64,000 nt of DNA from contig CM031601.1 in the NCBI GenBank assembly GCA_018398815.1, positions 35,556,812 to 35,620,811 on the forward strand, in the 5' to 3' direction. The notes under the pieces were generated by a model. The model ran no database searches. It saw only the letters and a program-made list of their open reading frames with translations, and was not told the DNA's origin. Source of the DNA: Conus ventricosus (Eukaryota > Mollusca > Gastropoda > Neogastropoda > Conidae). This document shows positions 32,494 through 42,985 of the stretch, piece after piece (position 1 is the first letter of the stretch; every line of letters starts with the position of its first letter). The position numbers were made by a program, and so were the translations under genes.

Positions 32494-33410
32494 TTGGTCT
32501 CCCGATGTATTCACCTTTCGACTGCCGAGAAGAAGGTCGAGCAGTTTGTTGGCGCAAAATGGATATCACGATTAGACAATAACGTCTTTGTGGGTTACAG
32601 TGTCACCAATGATAGAAGAAAGCTCTGCTGTTGTCATACGGTGACGATATTGTCGATACGTTCGCTGAAACCGACGTCACACCCAGCAAGGTGAAACTCC
32701 GTAGTGCTATCAACACTCATTTCAATTTAGAATGAAACACAGAGTTTCAGAAATATATTTTCAGAAACACTTGTCAGAAAACAGACCATATTGATGATTT
32801 TTACAATGAATTAAAACAGCTGCCCCAACTTGTGGTTTTGTTAACAATGACTCAGAAATCAAATCTCAGTTGATTGCTGGATGCAAGTATACAAAAGTAA
32901 GGGGAAAAGGACTAAGCTCACCTGCAATGACCTTGTCTGATTTGTTAACATACGCACGAACAGTAAAACGTTCAACGTTCAGTTGCACATGCAAAACAAA
33001 TGGAAGAGAGTCCAGTCCATCGTCTGCACTTGACAAAGCCAAAGAAACATGCTCAGCATTCAGACAAATCCTCACAGCCACGCAATCAATGCCCAACACA
33101 GACTTGCAGGAACCGTGGCAATTCTTGGCCTCATGAAGGAGGACAACGCAACTGTCCAGCCTTCAATAAGCAGTGTAGAACTTGCGAGAAGTTCAATCAT
33201 TTCTCTTCAGTATGCCGTTCTGGTACAAATCATCAGACCCATCCATCAAGAAATTCAAATCCATCAGACCAGCGTTCTTCTTTTCGTCCTGCTCACTAAT
33301 GAAGGAACAAAAGACGAGTCCGTCTCATTGATCAGCGTGAAGATGGCATCAACACTGTCGAATCAAACGATTCAGAAGACACTGATGAAGATGAATTGAT
33401 TAATTTGTTT
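32494..33410 (+). pseudogene. gag: gag of element B, copy 2 (broken)
   Basis: Same content and nearly the same breaks as 7861-8750. The capsid-like segment is split between frames. The zinc-knuckle region lies at about 33105-33235 with CEKFNHFSSVC as the better preserved knuckle. Confidence 0.75.
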
Positions 33411-33412
33411 AC

Positions 33413-33700
33413 ATGGCTGCACATTTAGACAACCTTCTTCATTTGAAGAGTGTTCTTGCTGACTCTGGCGCCACAGTAAACCTACTGTCTAAACATAACG
33501 TTGATTTTTTTTCACCTCGGCCAACGCTGAGACCGTCTCAAATTAAAATCTCTGCATATGGTTGTCAGCAACCTCTTCCAGTCTTTGGACAATTCAAAGC
33601 TGTCATTGAATCCAAAGGTACAGTGACCACTGCCACTGTCTGCGTTGTTCCTGGTACAGAACGACCGATTTTGAGCTGGAAGACTTCTCTGAAGTCCTAG
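33413..33700 (+). pseudogene. pro: Protease of element B, copy 2
   Basis: A continuous 95-codon frame with LADSGATVNLLS (active-site DSG), KISAYGCQQPLPVFGQF and a PILSWKT end. It is uninterrupted over the domain here, whereas copy 1 has a one-base insertion. It is not a separate gene: it belongs to the gag-pol frame, and its ATG is probably internal. Confidence 0.8.
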
Positions 33701-34401
33701 GACTGTTGACCACTGTCCATAACATTAATCCATCAGGAAAGGAACCAGAAGGGCAGTGTCCTGATCTGTTCACAGGACTTGTTTGTTTAAAATATGGACA
33801 AGTGATAAAGAAGTTCAGCCCATAGCTCAGCCTTACAGGCGCGTACCATTTCATGTATGAAAGGATATTGAAGAACAGTTGAAACAAGACAAGGAACGTG
33901 GAGTGATTGAAAGAGCCTCCGGTCCAACACCTTGGGTGTCACCTGTAGTTGTCGTACCCAAACCCAAATGTCCTGAAAAAGACCGAGTATGTGTCGATAT
34001 GCGTGCTGCAAATAAAGCCATAATGAAAGAAAGACATACAACGCCGACACTTGACGAACTCAGACCATGCTGTCAGGTACGAAGGTCTTTAGCAAACTTG
34101 ATCTCAATCAAGGGTACAATCAGCTGGAACTTGCAGAATCACGGTACATCACAACTTTTGCAACACACAAAGGTCTTTACAGATAACAAACGTTTGTTCT
34201 TCGGTGTCAACTCTGCAAGTGAAATCTTTCAGGAAACAATCCGAGAGACTCTGTCAAATCTGGATGGTGTAATTAACATCAGCGACGATATCCTTTGCTT
34301 TGGTGCGACACAAGAAGGGCACCATAAAAACCTACAAGCACTGTTTGAAAGGCTACGCCAGAAAGGACTCACTCTCAAAGCTGAAAACTGTGCCTACAAC
34401 A
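33701..34401 (+). pseudogene. pol: Reverse transcriptase of element B, copy 2
   Basis: Same motifs as copy 1: WVSPVVVVPKPK, VCVDMRAANKA, FFGVNSASEIFQ, NISDDIL. The open frame 33879-34439 switches frame near 34061 through one missing base relative to copy 1, and later returns. The RT reading runs into the SINE after AENCAYN. Confidence 0.85.
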
Positions 34402-34906
34402 GCCGGAATAGCTCAGTTGGTAGAGCGCCGGACTCGTAATCTTGGTGATCCTGGGGTTGCGGGTTCGAACCTCCACTGGGCGTTTCGGTACCGGGGGATT
34501 TTCCCTCGGAGTTAACATTGGTTCTGACTCCATTTCCCATACAGTCCTTCGAATGAGACTATAAACCGAGGTTCCGTGTGTGAACGCACGCATAACATCT
34601 TGCACACACGTAAAATCCCATCACCAACTTTCGGAAGAGTAGGCCAGTTTGGCCGTTGGTATGGATGACACGTTACACATAGCATGCACCCTGCGTGAGA
34701 AATGGAAAGAATGAAGGAAGTAAGGAAAATGAGTGATCGATATTGAACGATATTGACTGGATGACACGGGAAATGACTGAATGAAGCGCCAGCTGGCAGC
34801 TCTTCAGTCGGCACTACCCAGGTAGGCAGCCCGTTGTGTAAACGAGTGTTGATTGTAAAGCGCCTAGAGCTTGGTCTCTAGCCGAGAATAGGCGCTATAT
34901 AGGTAT

Positions 34907-34967
<61 letters not shown>
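34402..34967 (+). mobile_element. tRNA-derived SINE, type 1, in element B pol (copy 2)
   Basis: Starts GCCGGAATAGCTCAG with A- and B-box-like motifs and ends in a GCGCCTA...TAGGCGC hairpin and (ATT)n. Same insertion as 9769-10330. Confidence 0.85.
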
Positions 34968-34968
<1 letters not shown>

Positions 34969-35640
34969 AGAACTCCCATTGAGTTCTTACGACATATCTT
35001 CGGTTGAAATTGGAATCCGACCAAGTCAGGACAAGCTCAAAATAATTCTTGAACTGCCTACTCCATCAAACGCATCAGAAGTTAGAAGCCTGCTTGGAAT
35101 GATGAACTTCTGTGGAGCACATCTCATTCCGAACTCTGACACATGATCTGCGGAATCTGACAAAGAAGACAACACCCTGGTCATGGACAGAGAAACATGA
35201 CGCAGCTCTTACACAGCTCAAGACGGCACTGAGCAAAGCAATAACTCTGAATTACTTCGATCCAAAGAAATCATCAGAGATTTTCACAGATGTAAAGCCC
35301 AGTTGGAGTTTCTGCTGTGCTGACCCAGAATGACAAATCATTCAGTTTGCAAGTAGAGCCCTCACACCAGTTGAACAGAAGTACTCACAAACTGAAAGAG
35401 AAGCTCTCGCGATACCTGTGAATACCTCTATATCTACATCTTCGGCGCTCCATTCACCGTATTTACTGACCATAAAAGCCCTTGGTCTCCATGTTCAACA
35501 AACCAGGAACTCAACTGTCTGCTCGCATAGAACGTTGGATCATGAGAATGCAACCCTGCCAAGCAACGGTACAATATTGACCTGGTTCAGACAATCCAGC
35601 AGATTACCTCAGTCGACATCCTGTGGAACAACAACAGTGT
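34968..35640 (+). pseudogene. pol: RT connection and RNase H of element B
   Basis: Runs from the NSIEFLRHIF-like connection through SEVRSLLGMMNFCGAHLIPN and TPWSWTEKHDAALTQLKTAL to EIFTD, the start of RNase H with its first catalytic Asp. Later pieces are in other frames and end with a DNPADYLSRHP-like RNase H terminus near 35610. Several stops. Confidence 0.8.
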
Positions 35641-36740
35641 AGTAGAGAAGAGAAAATCACAGAAGAATATGTCCAGTATGTTATCGAAACCTCAACTCCA
35701 AAAGCGATGACTGTTGAAGAAGTTGCCACTGAAACTGCAGAGGATCCGACTCTTACTGCTGTCACCAATTCCTTGCTGACAAATCATTGGTTCACTAAAT
35801 GACAAGCGAGTCAACACAAAGACATTCCAGACACTCTATCAGTGTCGCTCTGAACTGACACTAGCACACAATTCCGGTGTGATCCTCAAAGGACATTGCA
35901 TTGTTCTACCAGACCACTCCACCTGAAAGCAGTGAATACAGCTCACAGTGGACATCAAGGAATAGTGAAAACTATCGCACTTCTCCGTGAAAAAAACATG
36001 GTTTCGTGGCATGCAGGAAATGGTTGAAGAAGCTGTTTAAGACTGCATGACTTGCCAAATTTCAACTCCGACTGCTGAAAGAGAACCCTGAAATGTCACC
36101 ATTACCATCTGGTCTATGGCAGGAAGTCAGCGCAGACTTCGCTCAGCTCTCCACGGGACAGTACTTACTTGTAGTGACAGATGAATACACCAGATATGTC
36201 ACTGTTGACATTCTTGAATCAACATCTGCATGCTCTGTCATTCCCAGACTGGAGAAGATTTTTGCTGAATTTGAATTTCCATACTCCTCAAAACAGGCAA
36301 TGGACCCCCCATTTAACAGCCATGAATTTGCAACGTACACTGCTCATTCAGGAGTCAAGCACAGAAAAATCACACCATTATGGCATCGTGCGAACAAGAG
36401 ATGTACAAATTCCTCCTGGACTACAGATCCACTCCTCATCTTTCCACTGGAACTCCACCTGCTACTGCATTTTTTGGTCGCAACCTCAAGACAAGACTAC
36501 TAGAAGTCCCATTCCAACAGCCTGGTGATGAGAAGATGAGACGCCAAGATGCCCAGTCAAAGAAGAAGATGAAACAAAATGCTGATAAGAAACCCCATGT
36601 CAAGCCAAGCAAAATTCAGATTGGTGACAAAGTGCTGCTGAAAGAACATTCCATGTCCACATCCTCCACTCCCTACAATCCTGTTCCATTCACAGTCATT
36701 CAGAAGAAGGGCACCATGGTGACTGCCAGATGAGACAATC
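35641..36740 (+). pseudogene. pol: Integrase of element B, catalytic Glu region deleted
   Basis: A zinc-binding region (HSGHQGIVKT, CMTCQ) at about 35940-36060 is broken. The core open frame 36093-36503 has VSADFAQLSTGQYLLVVTDE with the first Asp, and PFNSHEFATYTAHSGVKHRK. The usual SDNGPPF is altered to a QAMDPPF reading. After PLWHRAN the sequence jumps to QEMYKFLLDYRSTPH in another frame, losing the stretch with the catalytic Glu. The C-terminal DNA-binding part (QIGDKVLLKEHSMSTSSTPY; VIQKKGTMVTAR) follows to 36733. Confidence 0.85.
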
Positions 36741-37026
36741 AAAATATCACCAAAACAGCAGTTTCTTCAAAGATTCTCCCAGAACTTCACCTCCTACTGA
36801 CCTGATGTCTCACTTCAGTGATGTTGAAACTGATACCCCCCCCCCCCCCCCCTACAAATGCAAAACATGCACAACAAATGCAAACACAGACAAAACTACT
36901 TCAGACAAACACTCAAACTCAAACACTTCACACCCTTCTGTGACCGTTCCAAATGTTCCCGAACCAAAAAGATTTAGCCGTGCAATTTGCTTGCCAAAGA
37001 AATTCAGTGACTGTGTTCTTTCATAA
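36730..37026 (+). pseudogene. C-terminal tail of element B polyprotein
   Basis: 98-codon frame with NSSFFK, a Pro run over a C-tract at 36836-36852, a Ser/Thr/Asn-rich stretch and a basic end (KRFSRAICLPKKFSDCVLS). It looks like the extreme C-terminus of integrase in mag-like elements. Its ATG is not a real start. Confidence 0.6.
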
Positions 37027-37533
37027 ACTGAAAACACCACATTTAAAAGAAATTCATGCATTTTATTGCACCACTTTGTTTTCAGGCGTGTGTCTCAAAG
37101 ACATTAAATGACTAAAATGTTTTCATTTTGAGATGTCTGTGCCTACTGTTGTTTAATTGTCATTATGCAGACTGGTTATTGACGCTTGTTTATTCTGTTC
37201 AAATTCAAGTATTTCTTTAAAGTCGTAAGAAAAAATAGAAAGAGATGAGAAGAGAAAAGTGACTGTTACATTCACTTTGAAATATGTATTACATTTAATG
37301 TGAAGTTTTAAATTTAAACAAAAAGATTCAATTGAAGTGCTATGCAAGTGCGGTATTCATGAGAAATATTTTAACAAAAGATTAGAAACAAACAAAAGGT
37401 TCATTAATATTTTTGTTTATTAGCTTATTCCTTTTATTAGCGTCAGTGAAATTATCAATCACTTCTATTTGTTCTATAAGTACGTTTAAGAGTTAAATTT
37501 TAAAATCAACTCTTGATTTGAGAAAGAGGGTGA
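37027..37533 (+). other. 3' untranslated region of element B
   Basis: AT-rich, non-coding. The purine-rich GAGAAAGAGGGTGA directly before 37534 is the likely polypurine tract. Confidence 0.6.
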
Positions 37534-37746
37534 TGTAGTTTTGTGAACGAGTTTTGATCTATGGGACATTTCTCATATGCTTTTACTTTTAGAGCCTCGT
37601 CCTGATGATAAACAGTTTTGATGGAAACCGTCAGAAAGACCTGAGTCAATACAACAGTTATTACCGCATCAACATGACTTGAAAGTTTCTGTTGTATTAA
37701 TCCATGCAACAAACATTCTACAACCCCAAGCAGTCACGACATCACA
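37534..37746 (+). mobile_element. 3' LTR of element B
   Basis: 213 bp, TGTAGTTTTG...ACATCACA, uninterrupted. It contains the single TGATGATAAAC that became duplicated around the insertion in the 5' LTR. GATAC follows at 37747-37751. Confidence 0.88.
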
Positions 37747-37828
37747 GATACTAACTGGTTTTGATTTTCTTTTTATTAAGTGAATGTCATCTATTCAAGC
37801 TGTTGAGCGCCGTTTTGGTTGAGCTGCT

Positions 37829-37865
37829 AGTCTCTCTCTCTCTCTCTCTCTCTCTCCCTCTCTCT

Positions 37866-37915
<50 letters not shown>
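37829..37915. repeat. (CT)n microsatellite
   Basis: Interrupted CT run. Confidence 0.95.
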
Positions 37916-37916
<1 letters not shown>

Positions 37917-37969
37917 ACCTTTAGAAACTTTTCAAAATTTGATAGTGACAAATTTCTCTCTGACCTTTT

Positions 37970-39970
37970 AAATTCAACTCTAATTAAAGTGTATTAATTA
38001 ATATACAGAACCCAACCAGGCTCTAGAAGTTTGGTACTCCATTTGCTATGGTGTATACGACAAACATGCCCCGATCCAAAACAAGAGTCAAACATCGGAT
38101 AAAACCTCCTTGGCTTACAAAAGAGATACAAAACGCTATTTACCAAAGAGAGTACCTGTTAAAAAATGACCCTCGGGAGGAATATAAAAAAGCAAAGAAA
38201 TAACATAACCTCTCTCAGTAGAGCACAGAAAAAGAAATATCTTTTACACTTAATCATCAAAAAGAAAGACAGCAAGTCCGTATGGAAAGCCATCCATGGA
38301 TTAACAAATAAACATGTTTCATCTGCTTCAAATATAACGAATGATATATCTGCAAGTAAACTAAATCACCATTTTACAGCAGTAGCAGATCAATGATTCA
38401 TGATAATAAATCAAATGATAATGATCTAGAAGAATTTTTTTAAAATACTGCAGGGGAAAAATATGCATTTAGATTTAGACATCAGCCTTCTAGATATTTA
38501 TTCTGTTTTCGTGTCACTTAGGCGATTGAAACAGACAGCCACTCGTGGCATGAAGGTATAGATGGTAAAATTCTAAAGCTCTCTGCACCCGTTATCGCAG
38601 AAACGTTAACTTACATTTACAACCTCTGTATAGATAAACAATGCTTTCCAGATACCTTGAACATAAAAAGCAAAAATTATACCAACATACACATCAGGAA
38701 ACACTACTCTGATCCATCAAATTATAGACCTATTTCGATTTGATCTGTTCTTTCTAAGCCGTTAGAACTCCACATTAATAACTGTCTCCATTCCTTCACA
38801 GTGCTAGCTAAACTAATAGATAGGTGGTTCTTAAACATGAACGACAATCAATTTTAAGGAATTCTTTTTTTTTGTAGATTCCGGAAAAGATTTCGACGTT
38901 ATAAATCATAAACTTTTACTCAGAAAAAAACCTGACTTTTTATAAGCTATCTTTCAAAACACTGAAACTGATTTCATCTTTTCTCTCCAACAGACAACAA
39001 ATTGTGTCCGTAAACACACACAAATCTAATTTTCTTCCCCACAAATTTGGAGTCCCACAAGGGTCAATATTAGGTCCTCTATTGTTTTCTTTTTACATCA
39101 ATGATCTGCCATTGTACTTGAAAATAAGAAAATAAACAGCAAAATGTTCGCTGATGATACAACTTTTTAGACACAAGTAATTCTGACGCCCAACAGGTTT
39201 GCAGTGACATCCAAGAAAACATCAATCTTTTGGTTAAATGGACACAATTTAATCACATCCTCAAAAAACTAAATTCATGATGATAACTACAAGACAGAAA
39301 CGTCAAAATCTAAGCCAAAATTTCCCAGTACTTTGCATTTCCAATGAAAAAATCGAAGAAGTATCCAGTCACAAAGTCTTAGGAATAACAATAGATAATA
39401 ATCTAACTTGGTCAAAACAGAGCTTTTATCTAGAAATGTTGCAAGAAAACTACATCTTCTAAAAGGGGCTAAAAACTTCTTAAATGTGCATGCAAGAAAT
39501 CTATTTTTCACTCTTATATTCAACCTATTATTGACTATGCCTCAATACTTTGGGACTCAGCGAGCAATAATTTACTCAAACCACGAATTAGCCTTTACAA
39601 AAGAGCTGTCAAAGTAACGATAGTCAACCATCCTCACTGGTAGATTCAGACTATAAGCAAGCAGGCATTCTCCCATTTAAAGCCAAATTGTTATACAGTA
39701 AGGCACTCTTTATGGATAAGATACTCCATGAAAATGCTCCACTTTCTCTAACAAATATGTTCACTTTTAACGACGATCGACATTTACATAAAATAAACCT
39801 CCCGTTTGCAATGATTAATCTGTACAAATCTAGTTTGGCGTATTCCGGAGGTTGGCTATGGAACCATATTCCTCAAGAACTTAAAAATCAATCAAACTTT
39901 TTAAAAAATCACATCTAATTTTCAAAAATATCTGATGAATGTCTCAGATTTGACTCCACTACACCCTAAA
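37970..39970 (+). pseudogene. Decayed LINE: endonuclease-RT linker to C-terminus
   Basis: Fragments in order along the plus strand: a linker with LTKEIQNAIYQ-like and KDSKSVWKAIHGLTN (38166-38396), DPSNYRPIS (RT, about 38710), GVPQGSILGPLLFSFYIND (about 39050), MFADDTT (catalytic ADD, about 39143), SHKVLGITIDNNLTW, SRNVARKLHLLKGAK, and a tail with YSGGWLWNHIP (about 39840). Stops and frameshifts are frequent. It appears to be a long but dead copy of a CR1/L2- or jockey-like element. Confidence 0.8.
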
Positions 39971-40189
39971 ATATATTGATAATTCTCAATTCAGATTTAG
40001 TTTAACAAATATGTGATGAATGTTCGAAGTTGACTCAACTCTGCGCAAATTGCATGATCGTCCTGTGGCATTCATGTGGTTTTCACAGCATTTCGCGGGT
40101 GTGTTTCTCCATGTCTGCTTCATTGCCGTTCTCTCCCTTTATCTCACCAGTCGTTCGGTCGGTTGGTCGGTCGGTCGGCCAGTCTCTCT

Positions 40190-40196
40190 TCTCCTC

Positions 40197-40246
<50 letters not shown>

Positions 40247-40247
40247 A
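40190..40247. repeat. (CT)n microsatellite with poly-C
   Basis: CT run followed by ATTAATC and a C-tract at about 40250-40262. Confidence 0.95.
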
Positions 40248-40499
40248 ATCCCCCCCCCCCCTTTCCCTGATAATTTTTCTTGTTGTCGTTATTGGTGGTT
40301 GTGGTGGTGTTTATTGGTTTCTTTTTTCTTCTTTAATCTTTTTTTGACAAAGATTCTCATGCGATTAATTGTTGCATTTTTTTCATGTATTTTGTTTGAT
40401 TTGCTCTTTACCATATATCGATTTGTTTTTTTCTTGCCCAGAGGGCTGGATGTAAAAATAAGTATTCATACTTAGTCCGCTACCCTCTTAAAATAAAAT

Positions 40500-40581
40500 T
40501 CGTTTGTTCGTTCGTCCGTCCTCTCTGTAGGTCGGTCGTTTGCTCTCTCTGTCTCTCTGTCTCTCTCTGTCTCTCTCTGTC

Positions 40582-40650
<69 letters not shown>
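40500..40650. repeat. GTTC/(CTCTGT)n/(CT)n compound microsatellite
   Basis: CGTTTGTTCGTTCGTCC units, then CTCTCTGT units, then CT. Confidence 0.95.
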
Positions 40651-40652
<2 letters not shown>

Positions 40653-40953
40653 TAAGAACACGTTGTTAGTTGTGTTATGAAATTATTACTGATTGGTCAT
40701 TGTTTTATGTTGTAGCGTTTACTTTTTTTTTAATGTTCCATTGCTAATTCAGAATTGTAGAAAGACCTTTAATGTGACTAATTCTTTACCCATTAACGAT
40801 TCAATCGATCAATCAATCAATCTTCTTCAACCTTGTGTTGTACTTTAACCTCTTCTCCTTCTGTAATTGTTTCTCCTAATAAATCTTTCAGACTCTGCGC
40901 ACGGTTAGCATTTTTGTTCTTTTTTTTTTATATTTTTTTATCTCTATTTACAG

Positions 40954-41100
40954 GGTCGCCATTCCTGGAGCAAGATGGAACTCTTTGAGGACTGCAAGAA
41001 ATGCATGTGGACTCCCTCGGGTTGCATCAAGGTGAAAAGTTGTAAAATTCGACCAATCAAGGTAATTCCTTACAAGCCCGGACCTGCTCCTGGAATTTAA
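40954..41100 (+). CDS. Candidate host exon, cysteine-rich
   Basis: A strong acceptor (T-rich tract, then TTTACAG) ends at 40953. The exon reads in phase 0 as 48 residues to TAA at 41098-41100. Cysteines follow C-x2-C-x6-C-x5-C (EDCKKCMWTPSGCIKVKSCK). A donor-like AAG|GTAATT at 41061 would alternatively end it after 36 codons, also in phase 0. The pattern suggests a small secreted disulfide-rich protein. The family is not recognised. See the similar exons at 42681 and 48085. Confidence 0.35.
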   Translation, partial: GRHSWSKMELFEDCKKCMWTPSGCIKVKSCKIRPIKVIPYKPGPAPGI

Positions 41101-41465
41101 CGTCACTTCCTCCACGAGAACTGATTGGTGCATACTTCATTTGCATTAAGACTGATTGGTGCATACTTCGTTTGTATTGTATCTCGTCAGTAGGACTAGT
41201 TTCGTATCAGCTGTGATCTCAAGATCGTCGATATTTATTTATGTATTTCATTTCTGTGTAGTTCATATTTGCCTTGTTGAAAATCTGCTCACTTCATATT
41301 CATGTATTTGTTGTTTTGATATTTAAAAAGAAATAACTGCGATAATTATGTAGTTGTTACTTGCTTCTTTTTTTTCCAATTATTGATTATATTTTTGATA
41401 TCTTAATACACAATCGTTTTAGTTTGAGTGTGGTGTGCACAATGAACGAAATGAAATGAAGTTTG
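41101..41465. other. No gene; short tandem duplication
   Basis: ACTGATTGGTGCATACTTC occurs twice 31 bp apart near 41120 and 41151. The remainder is AT-rich without features. Confidence 0.6.
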
Positions 41466-41494
41466 TGGGGGGGGGGGGGGGGGGGGGGGGGGGG
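41466..41494. repeat. Poly-G run
   Basis: About 29 consecutive G immediately before a SINE head. The exact length is unreliable in such runs. Confidence 0.9.
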
Positions 41495-41769
41495 AATAGC
41501 TCAGTTGGTAGAGCGCCGGACTCGTAATCGTGGGGTTGCGGTCGCATCTCCGCCGGGCCGTTTAGGTACGGGGGGATTTTCCCCTCGGACTTAACAAAAG
41601 TTCTGACTCCATTCCCCATACAGTCCTTCGAATGAGACTATAAACCGAGGTTGCGTGTGTGAACGCACGCACAACATCTTGCGCACACGTAAAATCGCAC
41701 CAACTTTCGGAAGAGAAGGCCAGTTTGGCCGTTGGTATGGATGACACGTTACACATAGCATGCACCTTC
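41495..41769 (+). mobile_element. SINE type 1, 3'-truncated
   Basis: GAATAGCTCAGTTGGTAGAG head as in the SINEs at 9769 and 34402, with the same body up to CACATAGCATGCACC. The hairpin tail is missing. Confidence 0.85.
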
Positions 41770-41953
41770 CCGAAGTTGGAGTATGGCTGCCTTGATGGCA
41801 GGATTAAAAAAAAAAACGGTCATACACACGCATAATGTCAGTATAATCAACTTGATGACTGTGGACACTCTAAGAAAGAAGAAGAAGAAGATCAATTTGG
41901 TAAGTGACAGATTGACTGAATGGAACGAACACCCCACCCCCACCCCTTCGTCA

Positions 41954-41956
<3 letters not shown>

Positions 41957-42016
<60 letters not shown>
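41957..42016. repeat. (CT)n microsatellite
   Basis: Uninterrupted CT run. Confidence 0.97.
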
Positions 42017-42019
<3 letters not shown>

Positions 42020-42601
42020 CATGTTTATCTTCATTAAAGCCCTTGTTTGTGGTCTATTAAGAGGCTTAATGGAACTTAAACCATCCCGTTTAAACAGAAA
42101 TGAATACAGATCAATACCGCATCACCGCAAGACACATCTGCTGTAGCTGAGAGTTGTTATACAAAACATAGCAGTTAGACTCGGCTCTCTCTATATTCGT
42201 GTCACATATGGAGACTGCGTTTGGGCCATCGACTTCTGGATTATCAATACTCTGACAACTCACGCTAAAACTGACTTCCACCAAACCTAGATCACTCTAT
42301 GGCTTTGCATCCTTTAGTAAGCAGCTCATTAGCTCATTCCTCATTGTATGAGCATACCAATACCTAACACCTACGTTCTCTTCCTCACACTACCACTGAT
42401 TTTGACTCCTTGACGTTGTTTGACCAGTCATATCCAGTATTACCTTGACTTAGGCTTGTCGTTATCAGCAACTTGTATTTATGTGGTCTTACTCTCTGCT
42501 TTATGTTTACTCTCATTTTGCCTCATAATTACAGGCTCATAACATACAGTCACATAACTATTTCGCATCATGTTGTTACAATCCGTTTTAGATATTATGT
42601 G

Positions 42602-42604
<3 letters not shown>
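42017..42604. other. No gene seen
   Basis: Unrecognised, unique-looking sequence with no long frame. Confidence 0.5.

Positions 42605-42660
<56 letters not shown>
42605..42660. repeat. (CT)n microsatellite
   Basis: CT run with one CC break. It would serve as a polypyrimidine tract for the exon that follows. Confidence 0.97.
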
Positions 42661-42680
42661 GTGTGCTTAGATATTCCCAG

Positions 42681-42962
42681 TGTTTGCGGTCTACGTGCCC
42701 GAAGAAGCTTTCTGGAGGGTTAAAAATGTGTCACTCCTATTGTAATTCAAGCGACGGATGCACTGTACATCACTATTGTTTGTTCTATTTTATGGACCAT
42801 GATGCCCTCATGAGCGACAAAGGCCGGATGAAAATAATGAGTATGCTGATCTACTGCTTCTTTACTTTCGTTCCCCGCTCGGGGAGTATTCTTGTTGCTT
42901 GTATGGAAGTGCTTCTCATCAGCAAGTACCAGGATCCAGTAGCAATCTTGAGGAGCCCTTGA
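42681..42962 (+). CDS. Candidate host exon, cysteine-rich
   Basis: Follows TATTCCCAG|TG at 42680 after the CT tract and is open for 93 codons in phase 0. The first part is cysteine-rich: CLRSTCPKK, then C-x3-C-x5-C-x5-C (CHSYCNSSDGCTVHHYC). The remainder (FYFMDHDALMSDKGRMK and a hydrophobic stretch) may be intron read-through, because no clear donor decides the end. Not recognised. It could be part of the same gene as 40954 and 48085. Confidence 0.3.
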   Translation, partial: CLRSTCPKKLSGGLKMCHSYCNSSDGCTVHHYCLFYFMDHDALMSDKGRMKIMSMLIYCFFTFVPRSGSILVACMEVLLISKYQDPVAILRSP

Positions 42963-42985
42963 CAGAGCGAAACAGCTGTTGCTTG

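Larger units (their letters stand above)
24633..35281. repeat. Duplicated block, copy 2
   Basis: Counterpart of 1-10642. Downstream of about 28640 the two copies are almost base-identical. Upstream of that, this copy shows a much higher density of small indels and homopolymer changes. Confidence 0.95.
30936..37746 (+). mobile_element. Element B: mag-like Ty3 LTR retrotransposon with nested insertions
   Basis: Full length in this copy. LTRs at 30936-32388 (with a 1.2 kb insertion) and 37534-37746. The target duplication GATAC is at 30931-30935 and 37747-37751. It has a primer site, gag, protease, RT split by a SINE, RNase H, integrase and a C-terminal tail, in standard Ty3 order. The protein is closest in style to mag/C-type elements: paired zinc knuckles of the NSWPH...C type and SDDIL in RT. 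Many frame breaks and an integrase deletion make it inactive. Confidence 0.88.
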
